NCBI GenBank assembly: GCA_958450365.1
Contig: CAUEEP010000045.1
Coordinates: 1 to 64,000, forward strand
Direction: 5' to 3'
DNA: 64,000 bases
Source of the DNA: Mesorhabditis belari
Taxonomy: Eukaryota > Nematoda > Chromadorea > Rhabditida > Rhabditidae
In this document: positions 42,407 through 53,700 of the stretch, one piece after another
Position numbering within the stretch: the stretch's first letter is position 1
How the letters are laid out: every line of letters begins with the position of its first letter
The notes under the pieces: generated by a model
What the model saw: only the letters and a program-made list of their open reading frames with translations
What the model was told of the DNA's origin: nothing
Databases searched by the model: none
Position numbers and translations under genes: made by a program

Positions 42407-44129
42407 ACAGATATAACCCTAAAATTGGAGAACTTAGGTGATTCAGGTTAAGATGAAATAAAGATCATTTAGCGTAAAATCAACAATTTTATTCGGATTA
42501 CATGAAAGTTTTTGATTAAATAGCCTACTATAGACTAATAAAGCTATTTAACTTACTATAGACTGAAAAGCCAAATTTAAAGCCAAATTTATCTCACTTT
42601 TAAGTCTAGAAAGCGAACAAATCTGAAGATAAAGGGTAAAGGTAAAGGGTAATGGTAAAGGGTAAAGATAAAGGGGATCATTGTCTCTGACTTACTATGA
42701 CTTTGCGTATTTCAAATTGGTCACTTTTAGTGCAACTTATCAACTTGCAGCTTGCCTAAAAGCTTTAAAACAAATCAATCCGTCTTTTTGTCATATTTTT
42801 GCTGTAGAATTTTTGAATGATATTGTAGAAATAGCTTCCTGGAATGATAGGACAAAAATTGAAATTGAAAACAATTGAAAACAATTGAAAACAATCGAAA
42901 ACAATTGAAAACAATCGAAAACCAAAACAACCAAGTTAAAGTCTCAAAATGAAACCAAACAAAACCTCTGAATAGATCAAACCCAAGCAGTTGTTGTTAT
43001 TTTTCTTTTCAGCTTTTCTTTTCTGGACTTTTTTGAAATTTTTGGAAAGAGCATTTGGTGTTGAGAGATCAAGAGATGAGTTGTCTCTGGAATGGAAAAA
43101 GAGAAAGGAGAACGGTGCTGTAAAGCTGAGGATTTGGGGACTAGCTGGATCCTAGCAAAAAAAAACCCGTAAAATATTGGTGGCAAAAGAGTGATGATGG
43201 ATCCGTTTTGTGTTTTTGTGCCCTTCTTGTCCCTCATTTTTCTGATCTGCGGTCGGACAAGGTTTTATTGGTTATCGTTCGACTTTTGAGACTTTGAGAA
43301 TATGAAGTGAAAGATTGAGATTGATCTATCGATCTACAAGATTTTTCAAAAGCTAAGCTCCCGATTTGGTTGATTAGCTCTTTAGGGGAGATATTAAATG
43401 TCAAATCTACGGGACGGCCGATATTTATTGGCCAAAATTGGCCAAAATTGGCCAAACACTCGGCAAAACACTCGGCTCTCAACTTTCCCAGGCTATATAA
43501 AGAAGTTGAAAGCTTCAATCGATTAGATAATGGACACCGTTTTAAGAGATATACCAAAGATTTAGCTCCAGAAAAATCAGAACGATTGATCGAATTTTGG
43601 TCAATCTAGGGCCGTTGAAGTGGGGGCCAATCTAGGCCCTTTGAAGTGCGGTGGGTCTTCTTCAAGACCGTAAAATAATCATTTTTTGCAATCAAATGAA
43701 GTCCTCTGATGCGAATTACGATTTAAGCTCAAAAGATAGAGTAAATAAGATCAACAAATACCTAACCACAATAAGCAATGGTTCTTTTCTTGCTTAGTAA
43801 AACGGGATCACAAGTAGACAAAACCCAACTTGTGCTTGGGGCCCTAAATTGCTCAAGGCTTAGGCCCTAAATCAAAAAGCGAATGTTTAGTGCTTCGAAA
43901 TTAAGCAATTTCCATTAAATGCCAGTTTTATTTCAATAAACTGAATAAACTAAATCAAAAAAGTGATTTTCACAACACATTTTTCAACCTAAACCGTTTT
44001 CTATAACCAAAATTTGCATCTACCATGTATCTCAACTTTGATCAAGTGAAAACTTTTATGAGCTCGAAAAAAACTCATTTTTTGGGCATATAAATGATAA
44101 CTAGGCATCCAAAAACAGTCATAAATTTA
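42407..44129. other. No gene seen
   Basis: Includes small tandem tracts (aaagggtaaaggt at 42635-42672; 'gaaaacaatt' at 42868-42920). Open frames on both strands at 42977-43609 have no motif or splice structure. Confidence 0.4.
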
Positions 44130-44262
44130 ACGTTTGGCACGGTGACCAAGTCAACTTTTAATACGCAAACCTATGTTGAAAAAGTTGATTGTTGATTTTC
44201 GTGATCAGCGCCCTCGATTACCCCTGAAAAAAAGGAAAATCTCGAAAAAACTTTATTAGTAC
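44130..44262. repeat. Half copy of the TIR element at 47949-48390
   Basis: Shares 'caacttttaatacgcaaacc', 'gattttcgtgatcagcgccc' and 'tacccctgaaaaaaaggaaa' with the right arm of 47949-48390. A tRNA T-arm relic (ggttcgaatccc) lies nearby at about 44510. Confidence 0.75.
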
Positions 44263-45054
44263 CCATGTTTTTGAATTTGAAGCCAAAATTTGCCGTTTTC
44301 TCTTTTCAGATAATACTTTTGACACAGTTCTGAAGGAAACTCCTTGAAGCCAGTACAATAAAGTTATGATTCTCACTATCAATGGAAGAATATACAAAAG
44401 AACAATTTCAATAGCAATAAAAATTTAGAATATAACCGTGTGCGTTTGTTTGGACTGTAGAACTAGGCAGAAATAATTCAGCAATACCAAATTCAAGGGG
44501 CGAAGGTTCGAATCCCTTTTGTAACGAATTTTTTTGGAAAATTTTGGTCACAAATAAACCATAAATAGTCTAGCTGGTAAAATGAATTGAAAACAAAGCC
44601 ATTCCTTCTTTTAATGCAAGGTAATCATGCATAAATGACCGCTCGACGATTGACGCTCGTCTTGACTCTCTTCTACTTATGCAAATATTGACCGCTCGAC
44701 AATTCTCACAACAATGGTGAGAAAGGGTTGTTGATTTACCGGTTTAGCTTTCAACAGATGACAGTTTGAGGCTATTGGATTGGTTCAGTGATAAATTTAA
44801 GCTATAATTGGCTTTGCCTTGGTCTAGGCTTAGGCTTCAGCACTCGGGCTGGAGAATCGAATCTTGGCCTTGCAATCTCAGAGAAAAATCTCCGCTATTC
44901 CTTCAAAACTCTGGATTACTTTATTTTGTACTTTGTTCGCAAAACCGACTCATTCGGGCGCACTTACTGGCATATTTTCTGGCGTAATTTTTGTCAAAGT
45001 TTGTCAGGAAAGTGATTGAATTGATTAAAATTTGATTTAATTTTTGAGCAAATC

Positions 45055-45470
45055 TCATCTCTCTAAGCATAGTTCCTTATCTCTCTAAATATAGGTCCCT
45101 GTCTCCCTAAATATAGTTCCTTATCTCCCTAAATATAGTTCTCTACCTCTCTAAATATAGTTCTCTACCTCTCTAAATATAGTTCCTGAACTCCCTAAAT
45201 ATATTTCCTTATTTCTCTAAATATAGTTCCTTATCTCTCTAAATATAGTTCCCTCTCCCCCTAAATATAGTTCCTTATCTCTCTAAATATAGTTTCTTCT
45301 CCCCCTAAATATAGTTCCCTATCTCTCTAAATATAGTTCCTGAACTCCCTAAATATATTTCCTTATTTCTCTAAATATAGGTCCCTGTCTCCCTAAATAT
45401 AGTTCCTGAACTCCCTAAATATAGTTCCTTATCTCTCTAAATATAGCTCCTTATCTCTCTAAATATAGTT
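45055..45470. repeat. ~21-bp minisatellite (ctctctaaatatagttcctta)
   Basis: About nineteen units of 'ctctaaatatagttccttat' with variants in the last third. Intergenic. Confidence 0.92.
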
Positions 45471-46029
45471 TTAAGAGAAAGCTTTATCAGTATAAAGAAA
45501 ATCACCCAAGTCTCGTCGAAAATCTCCGAGAATACGTACGCTATTCCTTCAAAATAATCGGAAAGCTCATTAATTTCTAATCTCATTAATTTTTCAGAAA
45601 AAACGGGTTTTATAACAGTTTTCTTGACTTTAGATCTGAATTTGATGAGGTAATTGGACTAAAAGTCATCAAAATGACTTTGAACACAGCAGAATTTTAA
45701 AGCCGACTAGAAATTCTAGAGCATCAAAGGTAGAGTTCTTTCTAGAGCATTAAAGGTTGAAAATTCTTTAATTTGCTACGTTTAAAGATGAAAATCGACC
45801 GATTTTGAAACCTTTTATCTTCGAAGTCTCTTTTTTTATCTATCAGAATATAAAGAAAATAATGTGCGCTTCAAATTTCACGGTGCTGGCAATTTCACGG
45901 TGCTGGCAAGTGTTTTCTTACGTAATGTTTTAAACAAAAATAAACTACACACTCACTAGATTTATAATCATTTCCCTTTCACTTAGCTAGTGGTTTTTAC
46001 TGCATGGAGTTTGCCGCAAGGTTTGCTGC

Positions 46030-47260
46030 AAGGTTTGCTGAAAAAAATGGATGATAACAAACTCGTGCTTCGAGCTGCCATGCTCTACGATTTCAAACAA
46101 GAAAAGCTCCTATTGAATCTCATCGTTCATTTGTCAAAGCTTTTGGAGATGATTGTATCAGTGAAAAACAGTGTCGTCGATGGTTTCAGCGTTTTCGAAA
46201 AGGGCAATGAAAGCTCATGCTGATGCTCATGCTCCACAGTTCCACAATGAGCCACAGACATCCTCTAGAAATCTCAAATGACGATTTGCTCAATGCTATT
46301 CAAATTGATTCCACATTTACGTTTCGGGAATTAACAGAAGTTTTTGACATTAGCCATGTAACAATTGAAAAGCATTTACCTCAACTTGGGAAAATGGTTT
46401 GACATGGAGAATTTCCACTGACCAGGTTTCCACAGGTTCCTCTGACCTAAGGCAACAAAATAGCTCGTGTGCTCCATCTTGCTTCAAAAGTGCAACTCAC
46501 CCAATTTTTCGACATAATCTTGACTTCTGATGAGACTTGGATTAGTTATGACAATGTAAAATCAATAGCTCTTTGCTGGTGAACCCCTGCAAACCACTCC
46601 CAAGCCCGATATCCATGGATTATAGATAATGCTCTGTTTATGCTGGAATTCGAAAGGATTGATGCATTATGAAGTGCTAAAATCTAAACAAAGAGTCAAT
46701 GCAGACGTTTACTCGAAACAACTAGTGAGAGTTAACGAAGTTTTAAAGAAATTGGAGATAAAATCGTTTTCTTTTCTGCACGATCACCTTAAACCCTACA
46801 CTGCAAAAGTCATTCATAAAAAAGGAGGAGCTCGGTTGGAAACTTTTGCCTTACGCACCTTACTCCCCTGAGCTTGCACCGTCAGATTTTTTATTTCGAA
46901 CCTTGAAACACTTCTTGGGAGATGTACACTTTGATAATCAAGTCATAAATAAGCTCTACGCCTGTTGTCTGTTGTCCGCCTGTTGTCTGTTGTCTGCCTG
47001 TTGTCTGTTGTCTGCTTGTTGTCTGTTGTTCACCTGTTGTCTGTTGTCCGCCTGTTGTCTGTTGTTCGCCTGTTGTCTGTTGTTCGCCTGTTGTCTGTTG
47101 TCCGCCTGTTGTCCAAGAACCGTTTGATTTCGACGATGCGAACCGGGATTTGCGCAGAAGATGAGAAGAAGTCATTGACAAAAATGGAGAATACCTTACT
47201 GATTGATCTTTGCTTGTTTGAGTTTTTTTCAATAAATAGTTTTGATCAAAAAAATCGCAT
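46030..47260 (+). pseudogene. mariner transposase pseudogene with an internal minisatellite
   Basis: In order: an N-terminal HTH block (LRAAMLYDFKQEKLLLNL, then ELTEVFDISHVTIEKHL), a region with a degraded first catalytic motif ('TSDETWISYDN'-like, about 46515-46555), a second Asp-like motif now reading FLHDHLKPYTAK (about 46785), and the third-Asp block YAPYSPELAPSDFLFRTL (about 46850-46910). DD34D mariners have this order. Several frameshifts separate the blocks. At 46963-47113, just after the third-Asp block, about nine 18-bp units (gcctgttgtctgttgtcc) are inserted and break the C-terminus. Confidence 0.85.
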
Positions 47261-47280
47261 TATTTTCTTTACACCCTGAT

Positions 47281-47948
47281 AGTTGGCTGACAATCGGTGG
47301 AGTTAAAAAAATCACTAAAAAATGATCAAGTTTGAACCAAGCCCATCCCAAAGCACAAATTGTTTGGTAATTTCGTTCATGACTCAAATCTGTACCTTGT
47401 TTTTTATCTCAATTCTTCTACTGGCCTAATTCTTGAACAAAACCAAGAGCCAATCATTTTACGGTGATTCTATTGAACAGAGAAAACTGGATCCGCAAAA
47501 TCTCCGCAAAATTGAAGTACTCAAATCCTTGAGAATCAGAGAGAAAACTCTCATTCTCTCGACTCCTTTTTTGGTCAACCAGACTCCATTTTCCCAAAAA
47601 GACACCCGCAAAAGAAATTTAGGAAACGAAGCGTCACAGAAATCACCTGGACGAGAAATTGATTTTCATTTTTGAGAACTTTTGGATTTTTGAGAATTTT
47701 CAGATTTTTTTTAATAACTTTTTCCATAACTGATCGTTTAGCTTTTTTTGCGAATCAAATCTCGTTTTTGGAGTCTATTCTCTATTGTTAGAGATTTCCA
47801 TTTCCAACAAAAGGATCAACCATAAGATCAACCACAAAAGGGGAGTTTTTGAGAGTTTCATCCTCGAATGAATAGAAAGATTTCACAAAAAGAGACACGA
47901 AGAACCGTTTTAAAATAGATCTTTACCGTCATGTTACATGTTTTGGTG
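47281..47948. other. No gene seen
   Basis: AT-rich. The open frame at 47433-47675 has no motif, signal or splice structure. Confidence 0.4.
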
Positions 47949-48390
47949 CTAATAAAGTTGGCGGAGGCACTTTTTTTTGCGATTTTCCTCTTTTTCAGGG
48001 GTAATCGAGAGCGCTGATCACGAAAATCGCTTTTTCAAAAGGCAAAAATGTTTGTCAAAAAGGCATATATTAGGCAAAAAGGCATTAGGCTCGTAGCAAA
48101 AGAAAAAAAAAGCATAAAACTTTGCAACAAAAGGATTCGAACCAGTGGCAAAAGAATGAAGGGTAGCGCCTGATACAAGACGCTTATCCACTAGCCCACA
48201 GCCGCAATATCCTTCGGACTATTCTGCCCTTACGCCACAAAGCTACACGTATTTCCGGGATTGAAAGCGCCAACTTTTAATACGCAAACCTATGTTGAAA
48301 AAGCGATTTTCGTGATCAGCGCCCTCGATTACCCCTGAAAAAAAGGAAAATCTCAAAAAAAGTGCTTCCCACAACTTTATAAAGTAATTG
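47949..48390. mobile_element. TIR element (~95-bp arms) carrying a tRNA-derived SINE
   Basis: Arms: 'aggggtaatcgagagcgctg', 'atcacgaaaatcgctttttc' at left and their inverses at right. Between the arms, about 48117-48290, is a sequence that on the minus strand contains a tRNA D-arm (ggctgtgggctagtggataa) and T-arm (ccactggttcgaatcc). The same tRNA-like insert occurs alone at 48717-48895, and its tail again at about 49198-49262. Confidence 0.75.
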
Positions 48391-48716
48391 CTAAAACTTC
48401 CGTGCCAATTATCTTGCGAACAAAATTGACAATCGAAATCAACTCATTTTCACCATTTTGCATGCAAATTTTGGAGTTTAAATTGAAATTTTTCATGATC
48501 TATTCATGATTCTAAAGTAACTTTTTGAGTTGAATCGAAAAATCACCATCCAAAAGCTTGAATACCGCGTTTTTCTTAGGAAAATGTGAGCTTTTTGAAA
48601 GATTCAAAGATTTCGTTTTTTATTTTAAGCTTTTATACACCATGACTTAAGTGAGAGGGGCTTGTATGAACAAATGAATAAATTAAAAACGATTAAACTT
48701 GAGCTTTGCCTTGCTT

Positions 48717-48895
48717 TGCTTTGCAACAAAAGGATTCGAACCAGTGGCAAAAGAATGAAGGGTGGCTATCTGAGCTGATACAAGACGCTTATCCACTAGC
48801 CCACAGCCGGACTATCCTTCAGACTATCCTGCCCTTACACCTCAAAGCTACTCGTATTTCCGGGGTTGAAAACACCAACTTTTAATACTTTTAAT
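48717..48895 (-). repeat. tRNA-derived SINE-like repeat, solo copy
   Basis: About 90% like 48117-48290 by eye: 'aacaaaaggattcgaaccag', 'aagacgcttatccactagcc', 'gcccttacacctcaaagcta'. On the minus strand it reads D-arm, a long anticodon-region insert, T-arm. Confidence 0.65.
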
Positions 48896-49262
48896 TGTAC
48901 TTTTCTAGAGATATTTTTTTGTTGATTTTATCTTTCAAATCATAGCTTTTATGTAAGATCAAGAATTTCTGTGTTCTCTGCTTAGTAAATCAAAAGTATG
49001 GTAGTATACCGGATCTTAATACCTAACTACAGCGAGATATTGAGCCTAACTCAGTTCTCGATGCCCTAAATCAAACAATGCTTTTTTCTAGTACATTCTG
49101 AGTCAATTGCTCTAGGAAAAACATTATTAGACAAAGGCAACTGTTTTCTAAAAGTTCTCATAATTATATGAACAAATTAAACGCGATTAAACTTGATAAC
49201 TCCTGCCCTTACGCCTCAAAGCTACTCGTATTTCCGGGGTTGAAAGCGTCAACTTTTAATAC

Positions 49263-50768
49263 ACAAAAATCATAGCAGTTTCTCAAATCGGCTTCCTATC
49301 TTAGTCAATTTCCAGCGCATCCTCAACAGAAATGACTGGATCTCCTCCATCTTCAGCGCTTTGATTGACGCAATTAGATATTTTTTTCCATTCGATTGTG
49401 GTTTTCTTTTGTTTCCTAACATAATTTTTCTTGGCTTTCGAAAAAACAAGAGTATTATAGAATAGAAGCTTATAGAAGAAGCTTATAGAATAGAAGCTTA
49501 TAGAAGACCATAAGCTAGATTAGCTTAATGATCTTTTGCATTATCTAAAAATAAAGTCTTGAAAGCTCCATCTTGAAAAAGGCATCTAGAGATGTTAAAA
49601 ACCAAAAATGTAGATCGAAAGTCTAAAGAAAACAAACAGAAAACAAAAGAAAACAAAAAGAAAACATAATGCCTGACTTTTGCTTTACTTTCGCACTTAC
49701 CTTGTAGATGAACTACGCGAGCCTTGCAACGTCTCCAAAAATTTGGAAGCCCATCAAATCACTCTAGCCGGGTGATTTTTATTCTTTTTATAATTAAATG
49801 AGCGATATTAAAATAAAAAAACAGGTGGTTGCCGTAAAAAAAATTTTATGGTCACCCGGCCGCGATTAATACCCCCCCCCCCCCCCTTTAAGAAAATTAT
49901 AATCTAAACATATCCTATCTCTAGAATAGAATAGTTGTATTGTTATAAAATGATTTAGCTATGATTTTAAATCCTTAACAAGCTATGATTTTAAATCCTT
50001 AACAAGCTATGATCTTTCACAAGTACGATTCTTCTCTCTCTGTTTCGTCAGACTTCAGACGTCAGACGTCAACGTTGAATCAAATCAGACTCCTTTTTGA
50101 CTCCTACATTCTTCCCAAGTCTTTCAATTCTTGCAATTCTTTCAATCAGACTCCTACATTCTTCCCAATTCTTTCAATTCTTTTCACTCTTTTCACTCAT
50201 TTAACTTCCTTTCCCTGTTTAGGATCTCATAATGAATGATTTCTTGGCAAGTGTGATCGTTTCTCTTTCATTTTCTTCTCTCCATCTTCTCTTTCATTTC
50301 CTTCTCTTCCTAACTTTCCCCTTTTTTTCAATGCCACATCGATTCCCTTATCATATGAATTCTTCAAGGAGAAGCCTCTTTGCAAAAGTGAAAAACCGAA
50401 ATCATTTGCAGTGTTCATTGCTATTTTCACCTGTGGACTCATTTCTCTCACAGCCATTCTAGTTTTAGACACTTTATTAGTCAATTTATTGAGTTCGGTA
50501 TGATTCAAAGATTTTTCTGATATTGTTTTTTATAAATTTTGACAATAATTTATTGATAAAGTTCATAGAAATAGCTAAAATTTCAAAAATCTTTAATCTA
50601 ATAATACTTTTAACACTTTTGTACTATTGTACTTCACCTTTCTGTACTATTGCTGTAACCTAGGTGACTTCAAATTGCTTCATATTGATCTCATATTGCT
50701 TCTTATTGATTTCATATTGCTTCTTATTCATTCAATATCCAACTTTTTGATTATTTTAACTTATTTAG
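49263..50768. other. Intergenic; poly-C tract; no gene called
   Basis: 49872-49886 is 15 consecutive C, just after a GC-rich 'gtcacccggccgcgat'. Opposed open frames at 50227-50508 look superficially coding. The plus frame follows an acceptor-like 'ttccctgtttag' and begins with a hydrophobic run, but no partner exon or homology is evident. It could be an upstream exon of the esterase gene or nothing. Confidence 0.4.
50756..50768 (+). promoter_or_regulatory. Probable spliced-leader trans-splice acceptor of the esterase gene
   Basis: An A/T-rich run ending aacttatttag lies 26 nt before the initiator ATG at 50795 with no upstream donor pair. The decamer acttatttag is identical to the one before the vWA gene start. 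A short upstream ATG followed quickly by a stop (atgtcctag) lies between acceptor and start. Confidence 0.45.
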
Positions 50769-50794
50769 ATGTCCTAGCATGAAACAAACATAAA

Positions 50795-53700
50795 ATGGAC
50801 TGGTATTTCTGGTTACTAATTGCTTTATTTGTCTTGTTATTCCTTTACTTGATCTACATCCCGTTGCCAAATGATATCGCCGATCGGAGTACCCTCGCTT
50901 TTCTCGAGTTTTGGCTACGAGTCACCAATGAGTACTTTGTACGTTATAAAGTCGCTATTGACTAATAATGATACTGATAATAATGACTAATAGCTACAAT
51001 GGCTAGGGGAAAATGTATTCAGTCTTATTATTGAATACTTTTGGCTCCAGTCTTGATTTGATAATTGTACTGTTTGATATTCTGTTTAGATTGATATTCT
51101 GTTTAGAGGCCTAGCTACAGTAGGACAGTGTTAAGCTACAGTAGGCCAGTGTTAAGCTACAGTATGGCAGTGTTAAGCTACAGTAGGCCAGTGTTAAGCT
51201 ACAGTAGATCAGTGTTAAGCTACAGTAGGCCAGTGTTAAGCTACAGTATGGCAGTGTTAAGCTACAGTAGGCCAGTGTTAAGCTACTGTAGGCTACAGTA
51301 AGCTATTATGATTGCTATTACTTTTATTCCAGGATACTGTAGCCAAATTCCAGTGCAGTCATTTGTCGAATCAAAGCCTTCAGCTTACTGTTTAGCTGCA
51401 GTAGTTATAAAGCTACATTCAAAATATTGAGGCAATAAAGTAGTTAGCTCAGGGAATATTTCATTGAATAACTGAATACTTTCATTACAGTATACAGTAA
51501 AAAGAAACGAGAAATTACTGTATCAGTTGAAGTGAATCTTATCCAGGCTGATCTAATCGAGCTTCTCCTTGGCCCATGGCATCGAAACAATGTTCTTCGT
51601 GTTGTCACAGCGCTCGTCTTCAGCTGGCCAAGAAAACCACCAAGTTACTTAACAGTCAGTTCTGAAATTTATGTAATATTTCTATTTTAAACAAACCAAT
51701 CAATGAGTACAAAACAAAAGTTGTTTCAGATAAGTTGGGATCGATTGGGTGGAGTTCCCGTGAGAGTCTATCAACCGAAATTGAAAAAATCCAACGCAGC
51801 AATCATTTTCATTCACGGTGGAGGATGGGCAACAATGCATGCAAGTAAATAAACAAAAACGATAAACAATAATAAATAAACAGTAAATAAACAATACTTA
51901 TAATTATTGGGTTGGTGAATTGAAAACTGCCGGATTTTAGGGTCGTCTTGGATTTGAAAACTGCGGTACTTTGAACTAAAATTAATTCAAAATAAAACCA
52001 TCGATTCATTTCAAATAATTTCCATTATTATTGACGACTTCTGCCCATTTTACAGGCAATTTGCGGATTCCTCTTTCGTAGTAGGATTTTGGTTTGTGTG
52101 TGAGACAAGTGTGAGACTCAAAAATCGAGGAGTGGAGATGTCAGCTGTCAGCCCAGTTTGAGCACTTTCTTCAAAAGAAACCCATTTTGGTGTCAATAGA
52201 AAAGTTGTAGAGAATCAAAAATTAGGCTTATAGCCAAATTTCCAAAAAGATACACTTAGTAGTTTCGCTTAAAATGCAAGTTTTGTTGCAAGATTTGTGA
52301 AAATTCGTAAATTTGGCATTTCTTGAAAACCAGTTTTTGAATCGTTCTGGAAATTTGGATATAAGCTTCATTTTTGATTCTCTACAACTTTTCCATTGAC
52401 ACCAAAATGGGTTTCTTTTCAAGAAAGTGCTCAAACTGTGCCATCTGACAATAGCCGGCAGTTTTCCATTCACCAACCCAATAGATATTGATAAAGATCT
52501 TCAATTTATCAATCAATTTCAGAGTACTACGATCCAACAATTTACTCATTTGTGGAAAAACTCGGTTGTTACGTTTTCTCGGTTGAATATCGGCTTTGTC
52601 CCGAACATCCCTTCCCTGCAGCTATTGATGATTGCTCGAATGTGGCAAAAGCTTTGATGAAAAAGTTTGAAAGCTATTTTGATTTCAGAAATTTGTTTAG
52701 AGAAAAAGAATATGGAATTGATCCGACTAAAATTATCATCATGGGTGACAGTGCAGGCGGGAATCTGACAGCGACGACAACTCTGCGTTTGACGAATGAG
52801 CATTTAGAGTACCCGATTAAGGTAGGGTTTTTGAGATAAAGAAAGATAGTTTACAAAGTTTAAATTGCTAAAAGAATATATTTGATGAAAAGGGAATGAT
52901 GACTATAATTTTTGATTGGATACTCCGTGTTCAATGGGGTTTACTCACAGATCTATGACAGATCTCTCTGACAGATCTCTGACAGATCTCTGACAGATCT
53001 CTGACAGATCCCTCTAACAGATCTCTCTGACAGATCTCTCTGCTAGATCCCTCTGACAGATCCCTCTGACAGATCCCTCTAACAGATCTCTCTGACAGAT
53101 CTCTCTGCTAGATCCCTCTGACAGATCCCTCTGACAGATCCCTCTAACAGATCTCTCTGACAGATCTCTCTGCTAGATCCCTCTGACAGATCTCTCTGCT
53201 AGATCCCTCTAACAGATCCCTCTGACAGATCTCTCTGACCGATCTCTGACAGATCCCTCTAACAGATCTCTCTGACAGATCTCTGATAGATCTCTCTGAC
53301 AGATCTCTCTGACAGATCTCTTGTTTTTCAGTAGATCTCTAGTACAGTAAGCATAGCTAGTTGTAGCTATTGTTAGTGTTATGGTTGATTGTAGACATTA
53401 CTACTACTTCTTTGTATGGTTTTTATCGAATCTCCGGTACAATGATATTGATTGAGCCACAGATTCGACCACAAATTCGACCATAGATTTAAACCAGAAC
53501 TTGAAATCTTTTGTTGGACGATCCAGGCTCACGAATGCAGTTGCTATGCTGCAATTGTCCTTTCCTATTTCAATACTGGTCCATTACATTGTCTTGTGTA
53601 TTGTTTATATGTTACTACAATCAAATTACTGTTGCTACAATCAAATTACTGTTACTACAATTAAATTACTGTTACTACAATCAAATTAAGGCCCATGTCA

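Noticed and set aside
50227..50508. 93-codon minus-strand ORF and opposing 76-codon plus-strand ORF
   Set aside because: The composition is mildly protein-like and an acceptor precedes the plus frame, but there is no partner exon, domain or phase link to the esterase gene. Not enough to call a gene.
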